In this document: piece by piece, positions 1 to 8,423 of the stretch
Numbering within the stretch: the stretch's first letter is position 1
Layout of the letters: each line of letters begins with the position of its first letter
Assembly: GCA_038329845.1 (NCBI GenBank)
Contig: JBBQNJ010000005.1
Span: forward strand, 1-64,000
Direction of reading: 5' to 3'
DNA from: JBBQNJ01 sp038329845
Lineage (GTDB): Bacteria; Planctomycetota; Phycisphaerae; Tepidisphaerales; Tepidisphaeraceae
Length of the DNA: 64,000 nucleotides
The notes under the pieces: generated by a model
Database searches by the model: none
What the model was told of the DNA's origin: nothing
Seen by the model: only the letters and a program-made list of their open reading frames with translations
Program-made: the position numbers and the translations under genes

Positions 1-77
1 TTTTGTGGGGGGGGGGGTTTTTGTTTCCCACCTCCCCCCCGCGCCGGCTCAGGAGTGCCGTTAAAACCCCAGGAAGA

Positions 78-1667
78 TCATTTCTCGGATTGAAGGAACA
101 CGAACCGCGATCCCTCGCGGCTGGTGACGTACAGGCGCACGCCCTTGGACAAGTCGGCCTTGCTCAGCGCCTTGCTCGCCTGCTGGGCAGAATCGACCGA
201 TTTCCCGTCGATCTTGGTGATCACGTCGCCGGGGCGCAGGCCCTTTTCGGCCGCGATCGAGCGCGGGGCTACGCCGGTGATCAATGCGCCGCTGCGGGCC
301 TCGAGGCTGAATCGCTCGGCGAGTTCATCGGTGACGTTCGTCAGCCGAAGCCCGACCGATTCGGCGCCCTTACCCCCGGGGCTCGCTTCGCCGGGTTCGG
401 TTTTGCCGCCGGCGGCAGCGAGGATGTCCTCGGGCTGTTCGCCGACCTTTAACGAGACCTGGGTCTGCTTGCCGTCGCGGAAGATCGTCATCTCCATTTT
501 TTCACCGGGCGCGGTAAACGCCACCTGGTTGCGCAGCTCCTGCACCGACTCGATCTTCTTGCCGTTGACCTTGGTGATAATGTCGCCGGGCTCGAGCTTG
601 CCGTTGGCGGGCGTATTGGCGAACGTCTGCTCGACGAGCACGCCTTCGGTCCCGTCGAACCCGAAGCTCTTGGCCTTGGGCAGATCGCGGGCCACGTCGG
701 AGATGCTCACGCCCAGCCAGCCGCGGGTCACCTTGCCGCTGGTCTTAAGCTGCTGGTAGATCATCTTGGCCTGGTTAGAAGGAATGGCGAAGCCCACGCC
801 TTGGAACCCGCCGTTGCGCGAGGCGATGGCGGTGTTGATTCCCACCACGTCGCCGTGAATATTCACCAGCGGCCCGCCGCTATTGCCGGGATTGATCGGG
901 GCATCGACCTGGATGAAGTTCTCGTATCCCTGGCGGCCGAGGATGCCCACGTCGTGGCGGTCCATGGCCGAGACGATCCCGTGGGTCATCGATCCGATGT
1001 AGCCGAAGGGGCTGCCGAAGGCCATGATCCAGTCGCCGCGCTCGAGCTGGGACGAATCGCCCCACTTGGCCGGAATCAGGCGGTCGGCCTGGATTTCCAC
1101 CAAGGCCAGATCGCTCTTGGGATCGGCCCCGAGCAGTTTGGCCTCTTTGATGCGCCGGCCGTCGGCCAGGGTGATCTCCATCTCGCTGGCCCCGCCCGCC
1201 ACATGATTGTTGGTCACAACGTAGCCTTTGCCATCGGCGGCTTCCATGATCACGCCCGAGCCGGTGCCCATCTGGGTGTAACCCTGGTCCTCATCGCCGT
1301 CGTTCTTGGGGGCTTGGAATCGAAATCCCTTGGGCAGGTCCGGCTCGCCGTCGCCGTCGCGGTCGGGGAACATCCGCTTGAGCATGTCCTCGTCGAAGTC
1401 GAACGGCATCCCGCCGTGACGAATCCCTTTGACGTTGACCGTCTTTTTCACCTGGATATGCACGACGCTGGGCTCGACGACCCGGCCGACCTGCCGGAAG
1501 ACCGTCGCCAGATCCTCGACCTTGGAAATCTGCTCGCGCGTCGCATCGACGCGTTGCTCGGCCAGCGCGAACTGCGAGTTCTGGACTGCGTTAAAGCCGA
1601 AAAATCCCGCGGCGATCGCCGCTCCGGAAATCGCCAGCGCCGCCAGCGATGAACGCAATGGTTTCAT
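78..1667 (-). CDS. HtrA/Do-like periplasmic serine protease with two PDZ domains
   Basis: Envelope protease/chaperone of the DegP/HtrA family (529 aa). An N-terminal hydrophobic segment (about residues 8-27) serves as signal peptide or anchor. The trypsin-like domain shows the full triad: His155 in TNNHVAGG, Asp186 in KSDLALVE, Ser263 in NPGNSGGPL. Two PDZ domains follow (about 310-400 and 440-525), each with a PGDIITK/PGDVITK core. A further in-frame ATG lies five codons upstream at 1682, but GAGGAG sits 8 bases before the ATG at 1667, so that start is preferred. A charged insert rich in Asp/Glu/Gly lies between the anchor and the protease domain. The gene stands alone. The family call is certain; the DegP/DegQ/DegS subtype is not. 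Confidence 0.95.
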   Translation of the reverse strand: MKPLRSSLAALAISGAAIAAGFFGFNAVQNSQFALAEQRVDATREQISKVEDLATVFRQVGRVVEPSVVHIQVKKTVNVKGIRHGGMPFDFDEDMLKRMFPDRDGDGEPDLPKGFRFQAPKNDGDEDQGYTQMGTGSGVIMEAADGKGYVVTNNHVAGGASEMEITLADGRRIKEAKLLGADPKSDLALVEIQADRLIPAKWGDSSQLERGDWIMAFGSPFGYIGSMTHGIVSAMDRHDVGILGRQGYENFIQVDAPINPGNSGGPLVNIHGDVVGINTAIASRNGGFQGVGFAIPSNQAKMIYQQLKTSGKVTRGWLGVSISDVARDLPKAKSFGFDGTEGVLVEQTFANTPANGKLEPGDIITKVNGKKIESVQELRNQVAFTAPGEKMEMTIFRDGKQTQVSLKVGEQPEDILAAAGGKTEPGEASPGGKGAESVGLRLTNVTDELAERFSLEARSGALITGVAPRSIAAEKGLRPGDVITKIDGKSVDSAQQASKALSKADLSKGVRLYVTSREGSRFVFLQSEK

Positions 1668-1748
1668 GGAAAAGCTCCTCATGCAAAGGCGGGATTTATC
1701 CCGCCGGTTAAGACTCTTGGCCCGGACGTCCTAAGGAACGATTCCATC

Positions 1749-1896
1749 GCTCCCCGCGGCCCCGGTGCCCTGGGTTTACAACGCGGTGGCAGACGTCCAC
1801 GCTGTCCGTCGCTTCTCGCGGCCCCGGTGCCCGGGGTTCACAACGCGGCGGCAGACGTCCACGGTGTCCGTCGTTCCCCGCGGCCTCGGTGCCCGG
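1749..1896. repeat. 62-bp tandem repeat, 2.4 copies
   Basis: Two full 62-bp copies (1749-1810, 1811-1872) and a partial third (1873-1896) with few mismatches fill the space between the protease gene and the 3' end of panB. The unit is GC-rich with cores GCGGCCCCGGTGCC and GGCAGACGTCCACG. It is non-coding. It resembles in scale, but not in sequence, the 63-bp array at 55709. Confidence 0.85.
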
Positions 1897-1901
1897 GCCG
1901 A

Positions 1902-2795
1902 TCATTCGATTATCTCTTCTGACGAATCGACCCCTCCGATCCTAACCGGCGAGGTTCTCAATTGTTGTTGCTCCCGCGGCGCCATCGTGTAGCCGTGTTC
2001 CGGACCGGGATAGCGGCCATCGGCGATCTGCTGGACATACAGCGCGAACGCGGCCCTGAGCGGCGAAGCGATGTCGGCCAATCTCGGGACGAACTTCGGC
2101 GCATGATCCGTCAGATTCAGGGCGTCATGGGTCACGATGACATGACCGTGACAATCCGGCCCGGCGCCGCAACCGATGACCGGCAATTCCACCGCGTCGA
2201 TGACCGCCCTGGCGACCGGCGGCGGCACCGCTTCCAGCAGGATCGCCGCGGCGCCGGCGTCTTGCACTTGTCGTGCCAGGTCCACGATTTCACCGGCCTG
2301 CGACGCGGTTCGACCCTGGGTCTTGTATCCCCCCATCAGCCCAACCGCTTGCGGGCGCAATCCCAGGTGCGCCATCACCGCCACGCCCGCGCCCGCCACT
2401 CGTTCGATCAGCCGCAGGTGCGTCTGGCTGACCTCGAGTTTTATGCAGTCCGCGCCTGTTCGCCGGACCATGGCAAACACGTTGTCAGCGCCACGCCGGG
2501 TCGATGATTGATACGATCCGAACGGCATGTCGGCCACGACGAACGCCCGCGGCGCGCCGCGTCGGACGGCACCGGTGAGCGTGATGAGAAACTCCAGGTC
2601 AACCGCCAGCGTCGAGTCGTGCCCGAGGATCACGTTCCCCGCCGAATCGCCCACCAGCAACATCGGCACGCCCGCCTCGTCCATCAGGCGCGCGGTGGTG
2701 TAGTCGTAGCAGGTAAGCATGGCGAGCTTATCCCCGGACCCGCGGGCGGCGCGAAGATCATTGAGCGTAAACTTCCCGGAGTTGGCTTTGGGCAT
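1902..2795 (-). CDS. panB: 3-methyl-2-oxobutanoate hydroxymethyltransferase
   Basis: First committed enzyme of pantothenate/CoA synthesis: it transfers a hydroxymethyl group from methylene-THF to 2-oxoisovalerate. The 297-aa product keeps the family landmarks: LTCYDYTTARLMDEAG near the N-terminus, the metal-binding VGDSAGNVILGHDST around residues 48-62, AHLGLRPQ, and the LLEAVPPPVA glutamate segment, followed by GCGAGPDCHGHVIV. A longer reading frame starts at 2864, but homology begins at MPKANSGKFTLNDL, so the ATG at 2795 is used; no clear Shine-Dalgarno precedes it. The C-terminal tail is a little longer than the usual ~265-280 aa. It is divergent from the next gene and no other pantothenate gene is nearby. 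Confidence 0.95.
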   Translation of the reverse strand: MPKANSGKFTLNDLRAARGSGDKLAMLTCYDYTTARLMDEAGVPMLLVGDSAGNVILGHDSTLAVDLEFLITLTGAVRRGAPRAFVVADMPFGSYQSSTRRGADNVFAMVRRTGADCIKLEVSQTHLRLIERVAGAGVAVMAHLGLRPQAVGLMGGYKTQGRTASQAGEIVDLARQVQDAGAAAILLEAVPPPVARAVIDAVELPVIGCGAGPDCHGHVIVTHDALNLTDHAPKFVPRLADIASPLRAAFALYVQQIADGRYPGPEHGYTMAPREQQQLRTSPVRIGGVDSSEEIIE

Positions 2796-2900
2796 GACGG
2801 CGGGGATTATACGCCTCGGTCGCCCCGGGGTCGCGTTGCAGGTGCGCCGATCCCCGCTCGGCATAATCGGTCATTGAGAATCTTGAAACAGGAGTTTGCA

Positions 2901-4034
2901 TTGCGATACCATAACTTCGAACTACACAATGTGGCCGAGTTGCTCGATGGCGACGGTGGCAGCGTCGCCGCCGACGCCATCGCCTCGGGGCGGCTCGACG
3001 GCGGCGCGCATCGGCGCCAGTCGGCCGAGGGCAAGTGGTTTTGCCGAATTCCTGATGTTCTTCGCCGCAAGCTCAACCCGATGGCCCAGGTCAAGAGCAT
3101 GGAGACGAGTGGGTCGGAAATCCGCTTCAACCTCCGCGGCGACAGCGCCTCGGCGGTTCTGCATTCGATCGACGTTCCCGGCATCGTCGAGCTGTGGCAG
3201 GGATGTTTCCCGGTGAGCTGGCACGTCATCGGGCGCGAGCCGACGACGATCACGATGAAGCACCCGGAACATCTGGAGCTGCTGGCGGAGCTGAGTGAAA
3301 AGCATCGCCTGCCCTTCGATGCCCGGCTGACGCGCCTGCGCCTGCCGTGGCGATCGGCCGCGCGGCTTCACTCACTCGATGGCGAGGTCGATCCGCCCCG
3401 GCCCGACCAGACGCCGGCGCGGCGGTATCTCGCCTATGGATCGAGCATCACGCACGGCAACATGTCGATCGGCGCTGTCGGTGGCTACGCCCACCGCACG
3501 GCCGAGCGCCTCGGGGCCGACCTGATCAACCTGGGCTTCGGCGGCGGGGCACATCTCGAAGCCGAGATCGCCGAGCACATCGCCGCCCGCGATGACTGGG
3601 ACTTCGCCAGCGTGGAAATGGGGATCAATATCGGCAACATCGACAATGAGGAGTATGCCCGACGGGTCGAGCGGATGCTGACCACGATCTCGTCGGAGCA
3701 TCCGGGGAAATGGATCTTCTGTATCGACGTGTTCCCCTGTCGGGAGGACCTTCTCGGCGGGAAGGTTTTCGCCGACTACCGCCGGATCGTGGCCGAGATT
3801 CTCGCCCGCCTGAACCGCCCGAAACTGGTGCATGTGCATGGCGATCGAATGCTCACCAGCCTCGAGGGCCTCACCGTCGACCTGGTTCATCCTTCGCCGT
3901 TCGGCATGGAGGAAATGGCCCGCAACCTCGGCGCGATCATTGGCGAGAAATTAGGACCAGCGCCGACATTGCCGATCGCCATCGGCGCAGCGCCCGGGGG
4001 GCCGCTGGACGCTGGCAGCGATTCGCTCCGCTAA
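2901..4034 (+). CDS. SGNH/GDSL-family hydrolase with N-terminal beta domain
   Basis: Predicted esterase of 377 aa, probably acting on acylated sugars. The C-terminal half carries the SGNH blocks: YGSSITHG (about 179-186, a GSS variant of GDS with the nucleophile Ser), LGFGGGAH (block II), VEMGINIGN (block III) and VDLVHPS (block V Asp/His). The first ~170 residues look like the accessory beta-sandwich often found in planctomycete and Bacteroidetes SGNH proteins. Start: the frame is open from 2508, but that part overlaps panB antisense. A TTG at 2901 has GGAG six bases upstream and begins MRYHNFELHN. No signal peptide is seen, so a cytoplasmic location is likely. Substrate unknown. Confidence 0.85.
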   Translation: MRYHNFELHNVAELLDGDGGSVAADAIASGRLDGGAHRRQSAEGKWFCRIPDVLRRKLNPMAQVKSMETSGSEIRFNLRGDSASAVLHSIDVPGIVELWQGCFPVSWHVIGREPTTITMKHPEHLELLAELSEKHRLPFDARLTRLRLPWRSAARLHSLDGEVDPPRPDQTPARRYLAYGSSITHGNMSIGAVGGYAHRTAERLGADLINLGFGGGAHLEAEIAEHIAARDDWDFASVEMGINIGNIDNEEYARRVERMLTTISSEHPGKWIFCIDVFPCREDLLGGKVFADYRRIVAEILARLNRPKLVHVHGDRMLTSLEGLTVDLVHPSPFGMEEMARNLGAIIGEKLGPAPTLPIAIGAAPGGPLDAGSDSLR

Positions 4035-4143
4035 TCGGGTCGCCATTTGGCGTGTTGGCGGGCGGGGCAGACGTAAATGACTCACGACGCGCAGCGAGGT
4101 TGGCGGTAGGATGCGCGGGTACTGAAAAAAAGGGAGTTGATAA

Positions 4144-5790
4144 ATGACAAGCCCGCTTGCCGGGAAATTGCCCCCCGCGTCTTTGTTGATCGATGTCCAG
4201 GACCTCGAGCGCGACTATGCCCAGCGCGCCCCCGATCCCTCGGATCCGCGGCAACGGGTGAGTTTCGGCACTTCCGGGCATCGCGGCTCGCCCTCGGAAG
4301 GGTCGTTCAACGAAGCCCATCTGCTGGCGATCACCCAGGCGGTTTGCGATTATCGCGCCGCCAACGGGATCGACGGGCCGCTGCTTCTCGGCAAGGACAC
4401 CCACGCCGCCGATCAGCCGGCGGCGAGAACCTGCCTCGAGGTGCTGGCGGGCAACGGCGTCGAAACGATCATCGCCCGCGATGATGATTACACGCCCACG
4501 CCGGTGATCTCTCACGCCATCCTCGCCCGCAACGGCGGGCGGCAAACGGGCACCGGCCTGGCCGACGGGCTGATCATCACCCCGTCGCATAACCCTCCCG
4601 GCGACGGGGGGATCAAGTACAACCCCCCGCACGGCGGGCCGGCGGATGTGGCCGTTACCCGATGGATACAGGATCGCGCCAACGCGATGCTCGAGTCGCA
4701 GAGCAGCGCCGTTCGCCGTATGCCGTATGAGCGGGCGTTGCGGGCGGCGAGCACCCATGCCGAGGATCTGATCGGACCCTACGTCGAGGACCTGAAGAAC
4801 ATCATCGACTTCGACGTGATCCGTTCATCGGGCCTGCGGATCGGTGCCGATCCGATGGGCGGGGCGGCGGTGCACTACTGGCGACCGATCGCCGAGCGAT
4901 ATCGCCTGAACCTCACCGTGGTCAACCCGGATGTTGATTTCACCTTTCGCTTCATGACCGTCGATCACGATGGCAAGATTCGCATGGACTGCTCAAGCCC
5001 GTACGCCATGGCGAGCCTGATCCGGCTGAAGGACGATTACGACCTCGCGTTCGGCAACGATACGGACGCCGACCGGCACGGGATCGTCGCCCCGTCGGCC
5101 GGGCTGTTGAACCCCAACCATTATCTCGCGGTGGCGATCCGTTATCTGTTCCAGAATCGCAACGACTGGCCCGCCTCGGCGGCGGTCGGCAAGACCCTGG
5201 TCAGCAGCGCTGTGATCGACCGCGTGGCGCGATCGCTGGATCGCCGGCTGTTCGAGACCCCGGTAGGGTTCAAGTGGTTCTCCCCCGGTCTGCTCGATGG
5301 ATCGCTCGGCTTCGGCGGAGAAGAGAGCGCCGGGGCCAGCTTCCTTCGGCGCGACGGTGCCGTCTGGACGACCGACAAGGACGGCCTGATCCTTTGCCTG
5401 CTTGCCGCCGAGATCACTGCCCGCACCGGCGTCGATCCCGGCGAACATTACCGCCAGATCGAGCGCCAGTTCGGCACGAGCTGCTACCAGCGCGTCGATC
5501 AACCCGCGACCGCACAACAGAAGGCGCGCCTTGGCCAATTGTCGCCGGCGGACGTGACCGATACCACCTTGGCGGGTGAGCCGATCGTCGCCAAGCTGAC
5601 CCGGGCACCCGGCAATGATGCCCCGATCGGCGGTTTGAAAGTGGCGACTGAAAACGGCTGGTTCGCGGCCCGCCCGTCGGGGACCGAAGACATCTATAAG
5701 ATCTACGCCGAAAGCCTGCGCGATCCCGGGCACCTGGCCACGATCCTCGACGAAGCGCGGGCGTTGGTGGGACGAGCGCTCGGCGAGTGA
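4144..5790 (+). CDS. pgm: phosphoglucomutase (alpha-D-glucose phosphate-specific)
   Basis: Interconverts glucose-1-phosphate and glucose-6-phosphate for glycogen and UDP-sugar synthesis. It is a 548-aa alpha-D-phosphohexomutase with all four domains: SFGTSGHRG near residue 40, the catalytic phosphoserine loop TPSHNPPGDGG (Ser148), the metal loop NDTDADRHG (Asp306/308/310), the sugar-binding GGEESAGASF (about 391-400) and the phosphate-binding RPSGTEDIYKIYAES near the C-terminus. The length matches bacterial Pgm of about 546 aa. GGGAG lies upstream of the ATG. It follows the SGNH gene by about 110 bp on the same strand. Confidence 0.97.
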   Translation: MTSPLAGKLPPASLLIDVQDLERDYAQRAPDPSDPRQRVSFGTSGHRGSPSEGSFNEAHLLAITQAVCDYRAANGIDGPLLLGKDTHAADQPAARTCLEVLAGNGVETIIARDDDYTPTPVISHAILARNGGRQTGTGLADGLIITPSHNPPGDGGIKYNPPHGGPADVAVTRWIQDRANAMLESQSSAVRRMPYERALRAASTHAEDLIGPYVEDLKNIIDFDVIRSSGLRIGADPMGGAAVHYWRPIAERYRLNLTVVNPDVDFTFRFMTVDHDGKIRMDCSSPYAMASLIRLKDDYDLAFGNDTDADRHGIVAPSAGLLNPNHYLAVAIRYLFQNRNDWPASAAVGKTLVSSAVIDRVARSLDRRLFETPVGFKWFSPGLLDGSLGFGGEESAGASFLRRDGAVWTTDKDGLILCLLAAEITARTGVDPGEHYRQIERQFGTSCYQRVDQPATAQQKARLGQLSPADVTDTTLAGEPIVAKLTRAPGNDAPIGGLKVATENGWFAARPSGTEDIYKIYAESLRDPGHLATILDEARALVGRALGE

Positions 5791-6028
5791 GCAGGATGGG
5801 CTTCGGCGGCAAGAGGGCGGCAAAGGGGACATTTAGCATCTTCCCTTTCATGGCACCGCTGGGGGATGGCCGTCCAGAGCGGCAAGAGGGACATTCAGAA
5901 TAGTCGCTTCCGCGGCGCGGTAGAGGGGGCCGTTCGCATTGGGCGAACGGCTTGATGGGCTGACCGTCTCGATGGGAATATTCTGGAGGTTCCCCTGACG
6001 CTTCTCGGGGTATCCCACAAAACTTTGC
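5791..6028. repeat. intergenic region with dispersed GGGACATTCAGAAT-type repeats
   Basis: No gene is seen here. The segment holds several diverged copies of a short dispersed repeat: GGGACATTTAGCATCTTCCC at 5825, GGGACATTCAGAATAG near 5889 and the inverse form GGGAATATTCTGGAGGTTCCC near 5975. The same motif recurs near 16913, 17025, 24966, 27280, 27361 and 61487. An inverted repeat GTTCGC...GCGAAC lies at about 5931-5951. Confidence 0.6.
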
Positions 6029-6066
6029 ATCTGGACCTTGATATCCAGATTTGAGGACGCTATGCT
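6029..6066 (+). promoter_or_regulatory. sigma70-like promoter with overlapping operator upstream of ric
   Basis: TTGATA (6038-6043) and TATGCT (6061-6066) are separated by exactly 17 bp, a near-consensus housekeeping promoter 60 bp upstream of the RIC gene. A perfect inverted repeat ATCTGGA-N8-TCCAGAT (6029-6050) encloses the -35 box completely, which is the geometry of a repressor operator. The regulator is unknown. In other bacteria ric/ytfE genes answer to NO through NsrR or FNR/DNR-type proteins, but this palindrome is not an obvious match to either site. Confidence 0.65.
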
Positions 6067-6125
6067 TGCCTATCCACTGGCCCCCCGTGTCGGGGAGGCC
6101 TTAAGGACAACAGGAGCATTGGCAA

Positions 6126-6845
6126 ATGAGTCAGGCATTGCTTGAAGCGAGCGTCGGAGAATTGGTCGTACAGCGTCCGTCGCGGGCGCGGGTTTTCGAA
6201 AAACTGGGGATCGACTACTGCTGCGGCGGGAAAAAGCCGTTGGCGCAGGCGGTGCAGGAACAGGGGCTGAACCTCAACGAGGTGGCCGAAGCGCTGGAAC
6301 AGGAAAAGCAGCGTCCGGCGGCCGATGGCGAACGCGATTGGGGCACGGCGTCGATGACCGATCTGTGTAACCACATCGAATCGACCCACCACGCCTACTT
6401 GAAGCAGGAACTGCCCCGGCTTGAGTTCCTGACCACCAAGGTGGCCGACCGGCACGGTTCGCGCCGCGCCGAACTCATCGAGATCCGGGATGTATTGCTC
6501 GGCCTGAAGGCCGAACTGGAATCGCACATGGCCAAGGAAGAGCGGATTTTATTCCCGATGTGCCGTACCCTCGACACCGCCGAGAAGGCCCCGTCGTTCC
6601 ATTGCGGCAGCGTCAACAACCCGATCGAGGCCATGGTCGCCGAACACGAGGACGCCGGCGGCGCCTTGTCGCGGCTGCGTCGGTTGTCCGATGACTACAC
6701 CCCGCCGGCCGATGCCTGCAACACCTATCGCGCCATGTTCGACAGCCTGCATCAGCTCGAGCGCGACATGCATCAGCATGTTCATAAGGAAAACAACATC
6801 CTTTTCCGCAAGGCCGTCAAGGCCGAACGGATCCTCAATCACTGA
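6126..6845 (+). CDS. ric: iron-sulfur cluster repair di-iron protein (RIC/ScdA/YtfE)
   Basis: Hemerythrin-like di-iron protein that restores Fe-S clusters after nitrosative or oxidative damage (239 aa). The N-terminal ScdA_N domain has the diagnostic GIDYCCGG with the Cys32-Cys33 pair. The HHE domain follows with the metal-ligand helices: NHIESTHHAYL, HMAKEERILFPM, MVAEHEDAGG and MHQHVHKENNILF. Length and order match ScdA/YtfE. A promoter with an operator-like palindrome lies about 60-95 bp upstream, so regulated single-gene expression is likely. AGGAG is about 10 bases before the ATG. Confidence 0.95.
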   Translation: MSQALLEASVGELVVQRPSRARVFEKLGIDYCCGGKKPLAQAVQEQGLNLNEVAEALEQEKQRPAADGERDWGTASMTDLCNHIESTHHAYLKQELPRLEFLTTKVADRHGSRRAELIEIRDVLLGLKAELESHMAKEERILFPMCRTLDTAEKAPSFHCGSVNNPIEAMVAEHEDAGGALSRLRRLSDDYTPPADACNTYRAMFDSLHQLERDMHQHVHKENNILFRKAVKAERILNH

Positions 6846-6910
6846 TTCGGAAGCGTGATCGTGAGCTGATGGTGGGACGGGGGGGGTGCCGGGCACGCGG
6901 TGGCGACTGG

Positions 6911-6935
6911 GCTTGCCCACGAAGGGTGGGCAAGC
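6911..6935. repeat. perfect inverted repeat (10-bp arms)
   Basis: GCTTGCCCAC and GTGGGCAAGC flank a 5-base loop, 65 bp after ric. There is no T-tract, so it is a weak candidate terminator. It may instead be a dispersed palindrome. Confidence 0.55.
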
Positions 6936-6960
6936 CGACGAGATTGTTTGAGGCTCGCCT

Positions 6961-7052
6961 TGTCGCCTCATCTCCTCGCTGGCGCTTCGGGCTAACGGGT
7001 TTGTCGCCTCATCTCCTCGCTGGCGCTTCGGGCTAACGAGTTTGTCGCCTCA
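6961..7052. repeat. 41-bp tandem repeat, 2.2 copies
   Basis: Two 41-bp copies (6961-7001, 7002-7042) differ by one base (GCTAACGGG/GCTAACGAG), followed by TGTCGCCTCA of a third. The core CTCGCTGGCGCTTCGGGCTA is, to my knowledge, a widespread intergenic repeat in planctomycete genomes. It lies just upstream of the GH5 gene. Confidence 0.8.
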
Positions 7053-7105
7053 CGTCCGCAACTTGTCTGGAAGATTTCCCCCTCTCCACGGGGTATGCTT
7101 TCGGC

Positions 7106-8200
7106 ATGACTAGACGACAGATTCTCGCCGCTTCGGCGGCGGCGGTTGGGGCGATGGTGACGGGGATCGGTGCTCCATCGACCGCGACCGCGGCCAAGCC
7201 TCAGCCGCCCTCGGCGAGGCGACTGCCGCGCTGGCGAGGGTTTAACCTGCTCGAAAAATTCGATGGCCGGCACAACCGTCCGTTTCTCGAATTCGACTTC
7301 GATCAGATCGCCGAGTGGGGCTTGGACTTCGTGCGCCTGCCGATGTCGTATCTCTGCTGGTCTTCGCAGGCCCAGCCGGATCGGATCGACGAGAAGGTGA
7401 TCGCCGAGATCGATCAGGCGATCGCCTGGGGCAAGGCCCGGGGCATCCATGTCAACCTGAACCTGCATCGCGCCCCCGGTTATTGCGTGAACCCGCCCGC
7501 CGAGCCGATGGACCTGTGGGCCGACCCGAAGGCCCAGGACGCCGCCGCGGCGCTGTGGGGATTTTTCGCGCGCCGGTATAAGGAGTTCTCGAGCACCGCC
7601 GTCAGTTTCGACCTGCTGAACGAGCCGTCGGACATTCCCGCGGTGCGCTACGTTCCCGCGGTGCGCCGGATGGTGGAGGCGATCCGGGCCGAAGATCCGC
7701 ACCGGCTGATCATCGCCGATGGCCTTCGCTGGGGCCGTGCCCCGGTGCCCGAGCTAGCCGAACTGGGGATCGCCCAAAGCACTCGCGGGTATGATCCGAT
7801 GGAGGTGAGCCATTACAAGGCCGACTGGGCCAAATGGCTTGACAACAGACATCCGCCGACTTGGCCGCTGCGAATTAAGCGGGAAGGAAAGCCGGACGAG
7901 GTGTGGGACGCCGCTCGCCTTCAACGCGAGCAGATCGACCCGTGGAAGAAGCTCGAATCGCAGGGTGTGGGGGTTCATGTCGGGGAGTGGGGCGCCTACA
8001 ACCGCACGCCACACGGCGTGGCCCTGGCGTGGATGAAGGATTTCCTCACGTTGTGGCAGCGAGCCGGGTGGGGCTGGGCGTTATGGAATCTGCGCGGATC
8101 GTTCGGCGTGCTGGACAGTGAGCGTAAGGATGTGAAATATGAGACGTTCAAGGGCCATCAACTCGATCGCAAGATGCTCGATCTGCTCCGCGCCCATTGA
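7106..8200 (+). CDS. glycoside hydrolase family 5 (cellulase-like), Tat-exported
   Basis: Secreted (beta/alpha)8 endoglucanase/mannanase-type enzyme of 364 aa. The N-terminus MTRRQILAASAAAVG has a twin-arginine motif followed by a hydrophobic stretch and an Ala-rich cleavage region (about residue 30), implying export of a folded protein. GH5 landmarks: RGFNLLEKF, FVRLPMSY, the acid/base glutamate in DLLNEPSD (Glu173) and the nucleophile in HVGEWGAYN (Glu294), then a Trp-rich WALWNLRG segment. Length is typical for a single-domain GH5; no carbohydrate-binding module is present. The actual polysaccharide cannot be told from sequence. The gene stands alone between repeat-bearing spacers. Confidence 0.9.
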   Translation: MTRRQILAASAAAVGAMVTGIGAPSTATAAKPQPPSARRLPRWRGFNLLEKFDGRHNRPFLEFDFDQIAEWGLDFVRLPMSYLCWSSQAQPDRIDEKVIAEIDQAIAWGKARGIHVNLNLHRAPGYCVNPPAEPMDLWADPKAQDAAAALWGFFARRYKEFSSTAVSFDLLNEPSDIPAVRYVPAVRRMVEAIRAEDPHRLIIADGLRWGRAPVPELAELGIAQSTRGYDPMEVSHYKADWAKWLDNRHPPTWPLRIKREGKPDEVWDAARLQREQIDPWKKLESQGVGVHVGEWGAYNRTPHGVALAWMKDFLTLWQRAGWGWALWNLRGSFGVLDSERKDVKYETFKGHQLDRKMLDLLRAH

Positions 8201-8423
8201 TCCATAACGGTGCCCAGCCGACCCTCACTCGCGCCGGGCATTGAATCTGAAACTGAAGGCCCGCAAACCCGCCTCGGTGGTTATCGGCGGTCGGGATTGC
8301 GGGATATGAAATCTGAGCTTTGAGCTTGGCGCTGCGGTCTGAGTCTTAGCCCTCGGCCTCGCCGCGCGGGAAATTCCTGTTCGCGCATTTTCATCCCTCG
8401 CCGATGCCAATATCATCGCCGGC

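Noticed and set aside
1..77. G-run and C-run at the window start
   Set aside because: A long homopolymer G tract followed by C-rich sequence may be a contig-edge artefact or low-complexity spacer. No feature can be supported.
801..1652. Long plus-strand open frame antisense to the HtrA protease gene
   Set aside because: It is a codon-bias shadow: the opposite strand encodes an intact protease with its triad. Similar shadows exist opposite panB, pgm, gyrA, ftsY and the STN-like gene.
6029..6050. FNR or NsrR site upstream of ric
   Set aside because: TTGATATCCAGATTTGA lacks the FNR right half (ATCAA) and the palindrome does not match the NsrR consensus, so only an unspecified operator is reported.
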